Program-made: the position numbers and the translations under genes
Notes under the pieces: generated by a model
What the model was told of the DNA's origin: nothing
The model's input: the letters and a program-made list of their open reading frames with translations, nothing else
The model's database searches: none
Assembly (NCBI GenBank): GCA_028281075.1
Contig: JANQKO010000022.1
Span: 1 to 12,833, forward strand
Reading direction: 5' to 3'
Length of the DNA stretch: 12,833 nucleotides
DNA from: Alphaproteobacteria bacterium
GTDB taxonomy: Bacteria; Pseudomonadota; Alphaproteobacteria; GCA-2731375
Shown here: positions 7,170-12,833 of the stretch, piece by piece
Numbering within the stretch: the stretch's first letter is position 1
How the letters are laid out: each line of letters opens with the position of its first letter

Positions 7170-7936
7170 CCGTTCGCCTCTACGCCATGACCTGCGGCTG
7201 GGTGACCATGCGCCTGCGCGCGATCCTGGACGGCGAGGGCGACAGGGACAGCACGCTGGTGGTGCCGGTGCCGTCCTACCTGATCGAGCACCCCAAGGGC
7301 CGGGTGCTGTTCGACACCGGCCTCAATCTCGCGGTCCGGCACGATCATGACGGCTATATGGGCGGCCTGACGAAATACATGCGGGCCGAGCTCCGGCCCG
7401 GCGAGGAGCTGGCGGCCGGCCTCGCGCGCCTGGACCGGGACGTCGTCGACATCGACTATGTCGTCAACTCGCACCTGCATTTCGACCATTGCGGCGGCAA
7501 CGGCGCGGTGCCGAACGCGGCCATGGTGATCCAGCGCCCGGAATGGGACTACGCCCGAAGCCGCGATCCGGAAAAGCCCACGGGCTACAAGCGCGAGGAC
7601 TACGACCACGGCCAGGACGTCAGGCAGGTGTCGGGCGAGCATGACCTCTTCGGCGACGGCAGCGTCGTCTGCATCCCCACCTATGGCCACACGCCCGGGC
7701 ACCAGTCGCTGAAGGTGCGCCACGACGGCGGCGAGGTGGTGCTGGCGGGCGACGCCTGCTATCTGCGGCAGACGCTCGACAACCTGCACCTGCCGGCGAT
7801 CGTGCACGACCGGGAGCAGATGATCGCCTCGCTGCATGTCCTGCGCGGCCTGCGGGCGCGTGGCGCCCGGATTTATTACGGCCACGACCCCGAATTCTGG
7901 CGGACGGTGCCGCAGGCGCCGGCACCGATGGTCTGA
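7166..7936 (+). CDS. Metallo-beta-lactamase-fold hydrolase, N-acyl homoserine lactonase family
   Basis: This 256-residue enzyme has a complete dinuclear zinc site: HLHFDH (103-108), His179 in GHTPGHQS, Asp196 in LAGDACY, and His240 in YYGHDPEF. The N-terminal VPSYLIEHPKGRVLFDTGLN (34-53) is the standard opening strand pair of the AiiA/AttM-type lactonase subgroup. Members open the lactone ring of acyl-homoserine lactones or other lactones. The family label alone does not prove quorum quenching, since many homologues act on other esters and lactones. The ATG at 7166 overlaps the TPR gene stop by four bases and has GGAG seven bases upstream. A longer in-frame reading from 6152 is a shadow of the TPR gene. 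No signal peptide is seen; the enzyme is probably cytoplasmic. Confidence 0.9.
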   Translation: MTVRLYAMTCGWVTMRLRAILDGEGDRDSTLVVPVPSYLIEHPKGRVLFDTGLNLAVRHDHDGYMGGLTKYMRAELRPGEELAAGLARLDRDVVDIDYVVNSHLHFDHCGGNGAVPNAAMVIQRPEWDYARSRDPEKPTGYKREDYDHGQDVRQVSGEHDLFGDGSVVCIPTYGHTPGHQSLKVRHDGGEVVLAGDACYLRQTLDNLHLPAIVHDREQMIASLHVLRGLRARGARIYYGHDPEFWRTVPQAPAPMV

Positions 7937-7939
7937 GCC

Positions 7940-8632
7940 ATGCCGCGGATCCGCCTCTTGAGCCTGCGCGACGGCGCCGAAGCCGCCACCGGCACTGTTA
8001 TCGTCATCGACGTGTTCCGGGCCTTCTCGACCGCCGCCGCCGCCTTCCACGCCGGCGCCCGGCGCATCGTCATGGTCGACGACGTCGACCAGGCGCTCGC
8101 CCTGCGCGACCGGGGCGTCGGCAGCCATTGCCTGGGCGAGCGCGGCGGCTTCAAGCCCGACGGCTTCGACTTCGCCAATTCGCCCGGCCAGTTGCTCGCC
8201 GGCGACGTCGCCGGCAAGACCCTGATCCAGACCACCACGAACGGCACCGCCGGCATCCATGCCGCGACCGGCGCCGACCGCATCTATGCCTGCGGCCTGG
8301 TCAACGCGTCCGCCACGGCGGCGGCCGTGCTGGCCGGCGCGCCGGAGACCGTCAGCATCGTCGCCATGGGCCGGGGTGGCCGCGAGCGCGCCGACGAGGA
8401 CGAGCTCTGCGCCCTCTACCTGCGCGGCCGCATGCACGGCCGCGACCCCGACCGCGCGGCGTTGGCGCGGTTGCTGCAAACGATGACGCCGCCGCCGAAC
8501 CCGGCCCTCATCGACAGCGACGACTACCACCCCGACGACCGCACCATCTGCGTCGACGTCGACCGTTTCCCGCTGGCCATCGCCGTTGGGCAGGAGGACG
8601 GGTTGCTGGTGGCAGAAGTGGAGAGGGCCTAA
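7940..8632 (+). CDS. 2-phosphosulfolactate phosphatase family protein (ComB-like)
   Basis: This 230-residue protein carries the ComB family motifs in order: VIVIDVFRAFSTA (20-32), GERGGFKPDGFDFANSP (66-82), TTTNGT (98-103), the region around NASA (122-125), and RADEDELCALY (150-160). ComB is a magnesium-dependent acid phosphatase that makes sulfolactate from 2-phosphosulfolactate in coenzyme M synthesis (EC 3.1.3.71). No comA, comC or other sulfonate gene is in the window, so the in vivo substrate may differ. The ATG lies three bases after the lactonase stop, with no strong ribosome site, which indicates translational coupling as the last gene of the operon. Its TAA overlaps the stop of the convergent hydratase gene. 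Symbol comB is withheld because it is also used for unrelated competence genes and the substrate is uncertain. Confidence 0.87.
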   Translation: MPRIRLLSLRDGAEAATGTVIVIDVFRAFSTAAAAFHAGARRIVMVDDVDQALALRDRGVGSHCLGERGGFKPDGFDFANSPGQLLAGDVAGKTLIQTTTNGTAGIHAATGADRIYACGLVNASATAAAVLAGAPETVSIVAMGRGGRERADEDELCALYLRGRMHGRDPDRAALARLLQTMTPPPNPALIDSDDYHPDDRTICVDVDRFPLAIAVGQEDGLLVAEVERA

Positions 8633-9411
8633 ACGAACCGGGCCGTCACCACGCCGAGGCCATCGATCTCCGTCACAGCGGTCGCGGGCTTGTCGACCCA
8701 CTGCGTCGCGACCACCGAGCCGGTCATAACGATGTCGCCGGCGCGCAGGCCGCGGCCGGGGTTCAGGTTGGCGAGCCAGGCCAGCGCCTCGAACGGGTGG
8801 CCCATGACGTCGCCGCCGACGCCCGCGCCGACGGAGGTGCCGTCGATCAGGGTTCGGCCGCCGAGCGCGGTCAGGTCGAGCGACCGCCAGTCCGTCGTTT
8901 CCGGTCCGTGCAGGCAGGCGGCATGGAAGAAATCGTCCGCCGTCAGGTCGAAGGCGGTCATCGCCGTGTAGTCGTCATAGCGGTCGTCGACGATCTCCAT
9001 GGCCGGCATGACGGCGCCCACCAGCTCGGCGACGGACGCCCGGTCGTAGGGGCCGTTGTCGGCGTCAGCGGCTAGGCGAACGGCGATCTCGCATTCGACG
9101 CCGGCCCTGTGCGTGTCGGCGAGCTGGTAGGTCGCGTCGTCGCGATGGATGCCCTGGTCCGTCATGCTGCCGGCACACGGGCTGTCGATCTTCAGCATGG
9201 CCTGCATCACCGGCGTGGTGCAGCCGATCTTCCAGCCCGCGACCGCGCCGTGCCCGGCGGCCGTCAGACGGTCGTGCAAAACGGCCTGGATGGCATAGGC
9301 GTCGGCCGCGCTCGCCGGGCGGCAATTGCTCGGCAGGATGCCGGCCCTGCGCCCGGCGGTCCGGGCCCCGGCCAGCAGGTCGGCCGCGTCGTCGATCCGG
9401 CTGGCATCCAT
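8629..9411 (-). CDS. 2-keto-4-pentenoate hydratase/fumarylacetoacetate hydrolase family protein
   Basis: This 260-residue protein has the MhpD-type fold of the FAH superfamily. An N-terminal helical part (about 1-55, with AADAYAIQAVLHDRL at 35-49) leads to GWKIGCTTP (59-67), the metal-site segment GVECEIAVRL (104-113) and AMEIVDDRY (137-145). Glu106, Glu108 and Glu139 are the expected Mg2+ or Mn2+ ligands. The C-terminal part has DVMGHPFEALAWL and LRAGDIVMTGS, both typical of hydratases. Family members hydrate 2-hydroxypenta-2,4-dienoate in aromatic meta-cleavage, or decarboxylate 4-oxalocrotonate. No ring-cleavage genes are nearby, so the substrate is open. It starts 11 bases after speE and is probably cotranscribed with it. 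No good ribosome site is visible. Confidence 0.88.
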   Translation of the reverse strand: MDASRIDDAADLLAGARTAGRRAGILPSNCRPASAADAYAIQAVLHDRLTAAGHGAVAGWKIGCTTPVMQAMLKIDSPCAGSMTDQGIHRDDATYQLADTHRAGVECEIAVRLAADADNGPYDRASVAELVGAVMPAMEIVDDRYDDYTAMTAFDLTADDFFHAACLHGPETTDWRSLDLTALGGRTLIDGTSVGAGVGGDVMGHPFEALAWLANLNPGRGLRAGDIVMTGSVVATQWVDKPATAVTEIDGLGVVTARFV

Positions 9412-9422
9412 GGCGGCGCGCG

Positions 9423-10265
9423 TCAGGTCATCAGGTCCCGCACGTAGTTCGGCAGCGCGAAGGCCGCCGCGTGCACATCAGGATTATAATAGCGCGTCTT
9501 CAGGTCGCGCGCCGCATAGGCCCGTTCGATCGTCGCCAGGCCGGTCGCCGGCAGGTCGCGGCCCTTGCCGCCCCAGCCGAACGCCATAGAGCCGCCGGCA
9601 TACATCGGCACGCAGGCCATGTAGAAGCCGTGATGGTCGAAGATGTCGCGGAAGGCGCGGTGGGTGCCGGTCACTTCCTCGGGCTGCACGAAGGTGACGC
9701 CGTTCTGGGTGATGACGACGCCGCCGTCGGCCAGCGCCCGGTGGCAGCCGCGATAGAACGGCGCCTGGAACAGCACCTCGCCCGGCCCGATCGGGTCGGT
9801 GGAATCGACGATGATCAGGTCGAAGCGCTGGTCGGTCTCGGCGACGAACCTGGCGCCGTCCCCGATCATCACCTCGGCGCGCGGGTCGTCGAAGGCGCCG
9901 CCGCAGATCGACGGCAGGTATTGCTTCGACAGCTCGATGACCTCCGGGTCGAGCTCGGCCAGGATGACCTTGTCGACGTCGTGCTTCAGCACCTCCTCCA
10001 TGCAGCCGCCGTCGCCGCCGCCGATGATCAGGACGTTCCTGACGTTGCCGTGCGCCAGCATGGCCGGGTGCGTCAGCATCTCGTGATAGAAGAACTCGTC
10101 GGCCTCGGTGGTCTGCACGACGCCGTCCAGCACCAGCACGCGGCCCAGCCGTTCGTTGCGGAACACGCGCACCGACTGGAACGCGGTCTCGCCGTTGTAG
10201 ATCGCCTCGTCGACGCGGATGCCGGCCCGCAGCTCCGGATGCAGGGTTTCGTAGAACCAGTCCAT
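9423..10265 (-). CDS. speE: Spermidine synthase (polyamine aminopropyltransferase)
   Basis: This 280-residue protein is a full-length SpeE. It transfers the aminopropyl group of decarboxylated S-adenosylmethionine to putrescine to make spermidine in the cytoplasm. A small N-terminal beta domain (about 1-60) contains LVLDGVVQTTEADEFFYHEM (44-63). The Rossmann methyltransferase-like domain has IGGGDGG (81-87), the acidic ribose-binding ELDPEVI (104-110), IGDGARF (134-140) and the catalytic loop DSTDPIGPG (154-162). All signature residues are present, with no truncation. A GGGGACGAGG stretch precedes the ATG. It is first of a minus-strand pair with the FAH-family gene. The decarboxylase gene speD is not in the window and must lie elsewhere. 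Some SpeE-like enzymes use other diamines, which sequence alone cannot settle. Confidence 0.95.
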   Translation of the reverse strand: MDWFYETLHPELRAGIRVDEAIYNGETAFQSVRVFRNERLGRVLVLDGVVQTTEADEFFYHEMLTHPAMLAHGNVRNVLIIGGGDGGCMEEVLKHDVDKVILAELDPEVIELSKQYLPSICGGAFDDPRAEVMIGDGARFVAETDQRFDLIIVDSTDPIGPGEVLFQAPFYRGCHRALADGGVVITQNGVTFVQPEEVTGTHRAFRDIFDHHGFYMACVPMYAGGSMAFGWGGKGRDLPATGLATIERAYAARDLKTRYYNPDVHAAAFALPNYVRDLMT

Positions 10266-10400
10266 GACCTCGTCCCCGGTAAAGCGATCGCAGATGTTAG
10301 GGGTGGATCGTTGCGGCCCCGCGTCGCGCGCGGGCGGCGTCTTCTCGCAGACCGTGCCGCGTGATGCAAATGAAATCCGGGCGGCGAGAAAGCGACCGGT

Positions 10401-10778
10401 TCAGTCGGGGTGAACCAGCTTCGGCTGGCGCTTGTTCAGGACCTTGAGCACGCCGTCCAGCCGCTTGCCGGTCTTCAGCACCCGGCCGCGGCTGCTGACC
10501 TCGTAGCGGTCCTCGCGGCGGCCGGCGGGACGTTTGCGGATGCGGTAGAGCGGCACGTTGGCGACCCGGCCGTAGATCGCGAACACGACGCCCTCGTCGT
10601 CGGCGCTGACGGCATAGTCCAGCCACTCGCCGGACATCACCTTGCGGCTATAGACCTGAAGGATCTGGTTGAGCTCGTGCTTGTCGAAGAACTCGCCGGG
10701 CGCCCAATTGCTTGTACCGCCGCCGGATTGGGCACGGCCCCGGCGGCGGGGCGCCTCGAATGTGACAACCTCGCTCAT
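10401..10778 (-). CDS. DUF2794 domain-containing protein
   Basis: This 125-residue basic protein of unknown function belongs to DUF2794, a family found almost only in Alphaproteobacteria. A Gly- and Arg-rich N-terminal tail (about 1-25) precedes the conserved domain: FDKHELNQILQVYSRKVMSG (about 30-49), EWLDYAV, the strand VVFAIYGR, VPLYRIRKRP, and a terminal helix with GVLKVLNKRQPKLV. It has no membrane segments. Length is normal for the family. It sits upstream of speE on the same strand, 135 bases away, too far to assume a shared transcript. A TAAGAT hexamer 9 bases before the ATG could be a -10 box, but no good -35 accompanies it. The gene diverges from the DJ-1/PfpI gene. Confidence 0.88.
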   Translation of the reverse strand: MSEVVTFEAPRRRGRAQSGGGTSNWAPGEFFDKHELNQILQVYSRKVMSGEWLDYAVSADDEGVVFAIYGRVANVPLYRIRKRPAGRREDRYEVSSRGRVLKTGKRLDGVLKVLNKRQPKLVHPD

Positions 10779-10798
10779 ACCGCCGCTATCTTAGCGCC

Positions 10799-10818
10799 CT
10801 GTCGGCGCTTTGCGACAG
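10799..10818. repeat. Inverted repeat in the DUF2794/DJ-1 divergent spacer (left dyad)
   Basis: CTGTCG (10799-10804) and CGACAG (10813-10818) form a perfect 6-base dyad around 8 bases, 20 bases before the DUF2794 start. It may be an operator or chance, given the high G+C. Confidence 0.3.
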
Positions 10819-10835
10819 AAATGTTACGCGGGCGC

Positions 10836-10853
10836 CGTGATTTGCCGATCACG
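10836..10853. repeat. Inverted repeat in the DUF2794/DJ-1 divergent spacer (right dyad)
   Basis: CGTGAT (10836-10841) and ATCACG (10848-10853) form a perfect 6-base dyad around a 6-base centre, in the middle of the 160-base divergent spacer. Its position suits a regulator site serving either gene. No regulator gene is adjacent, so this is weak. Confidence 0.3.
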
Positions 10854-10938
10854 ACCGCGGGTGCGGCGCTTTCCGGTTTTCATGTTTTGGAAATCCGTTA
10901 GGCTTTGGGTCGCGCCGCCCGCCACGTGAGGACAAGTC

Positions 10939-11562
10939 ATGACCGATACCCGCCCGCGCCGTTTCGGCTTCCTGATGTTTCCCGCCTTCGAGGAGCTCGA
11001 CCTGATCGGCCCCTGGGAGATGGCGACCATGTGGCGCGACTATTCGGGCGGGCCGGACTGCCTGACGGTCAGCCAGGCTGGCGGGCCGGTGACCTGCGCC
11101 AAGGGCCTGAAATGCGCCGCCGATTACAGCTTCGCCGACTGCCCGGAGATCGACTACCTGCTGGTCCCCGGCGGCTTTTCGGCCTTCGATGAAATGAAGA
11201 ACGCTGTTCTGGTCGACTGGGTGCGTGGGCGGGGCGCGGCCTGCCGGCATGTGCTCTCGGTCTGCACCGGGTCGTTCATCCTGCACGCGGCGGGCCTGCT
11301 CGACGGCCGGCAGGCCACCACGCATTGGAAGGCCATGGCGCAACTCGGCGCGCTGCCAGGCGTGCGGGGCGTCAAGCAGCGCTGGGTGCGCGACGGCAAC
11401 GTCTGGACCTCGGCCGGCGTCTCGGCCGGCATGGACCTGCTGCTGGGCTTCATCGCGGCGATCGACGGCGCCGAGGCCGCCGGCTCGGTACAGCACAATG
11501 CCGAGTATTATCCCGACGGCCGCGTCTACGGCGACGCCGCGCGGGCGGCGGGCGGCGACTAG
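10939..11562 (+). CDS. DJ-1/PfpI family protein (isonitrile hydratase-like)
   Basis: This 207-residue protein has the DJ-1/PfpI class I glutamine-amidotransferase-like fold. The N-terminal FGFLMFPAFEELDLIGPWE (9-27) carries the conserved acidic residue near the nucleophile. YLLVPGGFSAFDE (73-85) and the nucleophile elbow SVCTGSFILHAAGLL (107-121) place the catalytic Cys at 109. ATTHW (126-130) supplies the His seen in the isonitrile hydratase and AraC-linked branch. The protein ends after this domain, with no AraC helix-turn-helix, so it is a stand-alone enzyme rather than a GlxA-type regulator. Isonitrile hydratase (isonitrile to N-formamide) is the nearest characterised activity, but glyoxalase- or chaperone-like roles occur in the superfamily. 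A GAGGA ribosome site lies about 6 bases before the ATG. The phosphotriesterase-like gene follows 29 bases later and is probably cotranscribed. Confidence 0.88.
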   Translation: MTDTRPRRFGFLMFPAFEELDLIGPWEMATMWRDYSGGPDCLTVSQAGGPVTCAKGLKCAADYSFADCPEIDYLLVPGGFSAFDEMKNAVLVDWVRGRGAACRHVLSVCTGSFILHAAGLLDGRQATTHWKAMAQLGALPGVRGVKQRWVRDGNVWTSAGVSAGMDLLLGFIAAIDGAEAAGSVQHNAEYYPDGRVYGDAARAAGGD

Positions 11563-11576
11563 AAACCACACGACGT

Positions 11577-11584
11577 TAAGGGGG
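11577..11584 (+). promoter_or_regulatory. Shine-Dalgarno site setting the phosphotriesterase-like start
   Basis: TAAGGGGG matches TAAGGAGG at 7 of 8 positions. Two in-frame ATG codons follow, at 11586 (spacing 1 base, too close) and 11592 (spacing 7 bases, ideal), so the second is the better start. Confidence 0.65.
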
Positions 11585-11591
11585 GATGGCC

Positions 11592-12641
11592 ATGGCGGCG
11601 ATATCGCGCGACGAACTCCAGGGCCGGGCGCAGACCGTGCGGGGCCTCGTCGACCCGTCGGTGCTCGGACCGACGCTGATGCACGAGCATCTGTTGTGGG
11701 ACATCCGCACGCCGGCGATGCAGGCCGATCCCGATCAGGGCCCCGAGATCGCGCTCTGCAATTGCTGGCAGATCAACTACGGCACGCGCAAGGCGCTCAG
11801 CAACTACGTCTTCTTCGACCGCGAGGTCGCCACGGACGAGGTGGCGAAGATGCGCACCGCCGGCGGGCAGACCGTGGTCGAGCTGACCGTCGGCGGCCTC
11901 AAGCCGGACCCGCTCGGCCTGGTCGGCATTTCGGAGGCCACCGAAACCCATATCGTCATGGGCTGCGGCCACTACGTCGACGAGTACCAGGACCCGGCCA
12001 ACCACGACCGTGACATCGACGACTTCGCGGCCGAGATGGTGGCGCAGATCCGCGAGGGCGCCTGGGACACCGACGTGCGCGCCGGCATCATCGGCGAGAT
12101 CGGCTGCCAGTCGCCCTGGACCGACCTGGAAAAGCGGGTCATGGCCGGCGCGCTGATCGCGCAAGGCGAGACCGGGGCGGCGCTCAACGTGCATCCCGGC
12201 CGCGATCCCGACCAGCCGCAGGAGGTGGCCGAGTTCGTCGCCGCCCGGGGCGGCGACACGTCGCGCCTGATCATCAGCCATATCGACCGCACCATCTTCG
12301 ACGACGAGCGGCTGTTCCGCCTCGCCGACTCGGGCTGCGTCATCGAGCTCGACCTGTTCGGGCAAGAGCAGGCGCACTATCCGCTCAATCTGAAGATCGA
12401 CCTGCCGAACGACGCCGAGCGCCTGCGCTGGATCCGTCGCCTGATCGACCGCGGCCACCTGGACCAGATCGTCATCTCGCACGACATCTGCTACCGCACC
12501 CGGCTCACCTGCTTCGGCGGCCATGGCTACGGCCATATCTTCGAGAACGTCGTGCCGCTGATGCAACGCCGCGGCTTCACCCAGGCCGAGATCGACCGCA
12601 TCACCATCGAAACCCCGCGGCGCCTGCTGACCTTCGTCTGA
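11592..12641 (+). CDS. Phosphotriesterase-like amidohydrolase family protein
   Basis: This 349-residue TIM-barrel metal hydrolase is of the phosphotriesterase/PHP/lactonase group. The ligands of the binuclear site are visible in order: HEHL with His31 and His33, the bridging position Glu169 in IIGEIG (167-171 region), His201 in LNVHPGR, His230 in IISHIDRT, and Asp298 in ISHDICYRT. A Glu at the bridge, where true phosphotriesterases and the lactonase SsoPox have a carboxylated Lys, is the arrangement of the E. coli PHP branch, so organophosphate hydrolysis should not be assumed. Carboxylic esters, lactones or unknown substrates are more likely. The C-terminal CFGGHGYGHIFENVVPLM is conserved among bacterial relatives. 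The start at 11592 is preferred over 11586 from the ribosome-site spacing. No signal peptide is present, so it is probably cytoplasmic. The DJ-1/PfpI gene lies 29 bases upstream. Confidence 0.88.
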   Translation: MAAISRDELQGRAQTVRGLVDPSVLGPTLMHEHLLWDIRTPAMQADPDQGPEIALCNCWQINYGTRKALSNYVFFDREVATDEVAKMRTAGGQTVVELTVGGLKPDPLGLVGISEATETHIVMGCGHYVDEYQDPANHDRDIDDFAAEMVAQIREGAWDTDVRAGIIGEIGCQSPWTDLEKRVMAGALIAQGETGAALNVHPGRDPDQPQEVAEFVAARGGDTSRLIISHIDRTIFDDERLFRLADSGCVIELDLFGQEQAHYPLNLKIDLPNDAERLRWIRRLIDRGHLDQIVISHDICYRTRLTCFGGHGYGHIFENVVPLMQRRGFTQAEIDRITIETPRRLLTFV

Positions 12642-12657
12642 CCGCGCAATTCAGTTT

Positions 12658-12710
12658 CCCATGGCCACCCTTCGAGACGCGCCCTGAGGGGCGCTCCTCA
12701 GGGTGAGGTA
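12658..12710. repeat. Dispersed palindromic intergenic repeat, copy A
   Basis: The segment CACCCTTCGAGACGCGCCCT followed by the mirrored GCTCCTCAGGGTGAGG looks like a dispersed intergenic repeat common in alphaproteobacterial genomes. It folds into a 10-base stem with one G-T pair, 12680-12689 with 12696-12705, and a 6-base loop. No T-tract follows, so it is not an intrinsic terminator. Family recognition is from memory of the sequence; the copy number in this genome is unknown. Confidence 0.65.
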
Positions 12711-12778
12711 AAGCTTTGATATCAAACCAAAACTTCATGCTGAGAGCCTGTGAAAGAATCGCACCGCAGCCACCCAGG

Positions 12779-12807
12779 TTGTCATCCTGGCGAAGGCCAG
12801 GATCCAC
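12779..12807. repeat. Dispersed palindromic intergenic repeat, copy B
   Basis: TGTCATCCTGGCGAAGGCCA followed by GGATCCACG resembles another widespread proteobacterial intergenic repeat. ATCCTGG (12784-12790) pairs with CCAGGAT (12797-12803) around CGAAGG. A T-rich stretch follows at 12809-12820, so a weak terminator role for the upstream gene is possible. Confidence 0.6.
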
Positions 12808-12833
12808 GTTTGTTGTTTTTCAACAGGTTGCGA

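Larger units (their letters stand above)
12642..12833. other. Non-coding right end, repeat-rich
   Basis: This 192-base stretch after the last gene holds the two repeat pieces above. Between them is a perfect 12-base palindrome, TTTGATATCAAA (12715-12726), and a small dyad TGTTG/CAACA lies around five T residues (12811-12825). No convincing coding sequence is seen. Confidence 0.6.

Noticed and set aside
6950..8701. 583-codon minus-strand open frame opposite the MBL and ComB-like genes
   Set aside because: It crosses two well-supported plus-strand genes and shows only shadow composition.
10266..10400. Promoter or terminator between DUF2794 and speE
   Set aside because: Only G+C-rich chance dyads such as CCCGCG/CGCGGG were found. 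No T-tract and no convincing -35/-10 pair could be supported.
12601..12807. 68-codon minus-strand open frame across the right-end repeats
   Set aside because: Its peptide (with HPEERPSGRVSKGG and DPGLRQDDN) is the familiar false translation of dispersed repeats, and it runs into the phosphotriesterase-like gene.

Overview
The window comes from a high-GC alphaproteobacterium. One 60-base line inside the M81 gene counts to 72% G+C, and coding is dense with mostly G/C third positions. A DUF2794 gene, an alphaproteobacterial family, together with the style of the Bax-inhibitor gene and the dispersed repeats at the right end, fits a Rhodospirillales-like organism. The exact genus cannot be read from the sequence. 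No tRNA, rRNA, CRISPR array or transposase gene was seen, and no gap between genes exceeds 300 bases.

Layout. (1) 1-2598, plus: the last codons of an ABC ATPase, then a complete YbbP-type FtsX-fold permease. (2) 2759-3490, plus: a Bax inhibitor-1 family membrane protein with a putative promoter and a strong intrinsic terminator. (3) 3560-4290, minus: a higB-higA toxin-antitoxin pair of visibly lower G+C, with a near-consensus promoter overlapped by a perfect 25-base palindrome. (4) 4379-8632, plus: a tight four-gene operon of M81/MlrC-like metallopeptidase, TTC38-type TPR protein, metallo-beta-lactamase-fold lactonase and ComB-like phosphatase. (5) 10778-8629, minus: a DUF2794 gene, then speE and an FAH/MhpD-type hydratase as a probable pair, whose stop overlaps the comB stop. 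(6) 10939-12641, plus: a DJ-1/PfpI protein and a phosphotriesterase-like amidohydrolase. (7) 12642-12833: intergenic DNA carrying pieces of two dispersed palindromic repeat families.

How it fits together. The left end is an envelope ABC exporter unit. The centre and right are rich in small-molecule hydrolases from unrelated folds (M81, MBL, ComB, FAH, DJ-1/PfpI, PTE-like). This suggests scavenging or detoxification of lactone-, amide- or phosphate-bearing compounds, but no substrate can be assigned from sequence. The best candidate for something undescribed is the four-gene M81-TPR38-MBL-ComB operon. The best-resolved regulatory structure is the higBA promoter, which predicts a leaderless or nearly leaderless toxin transcript under autorepression.
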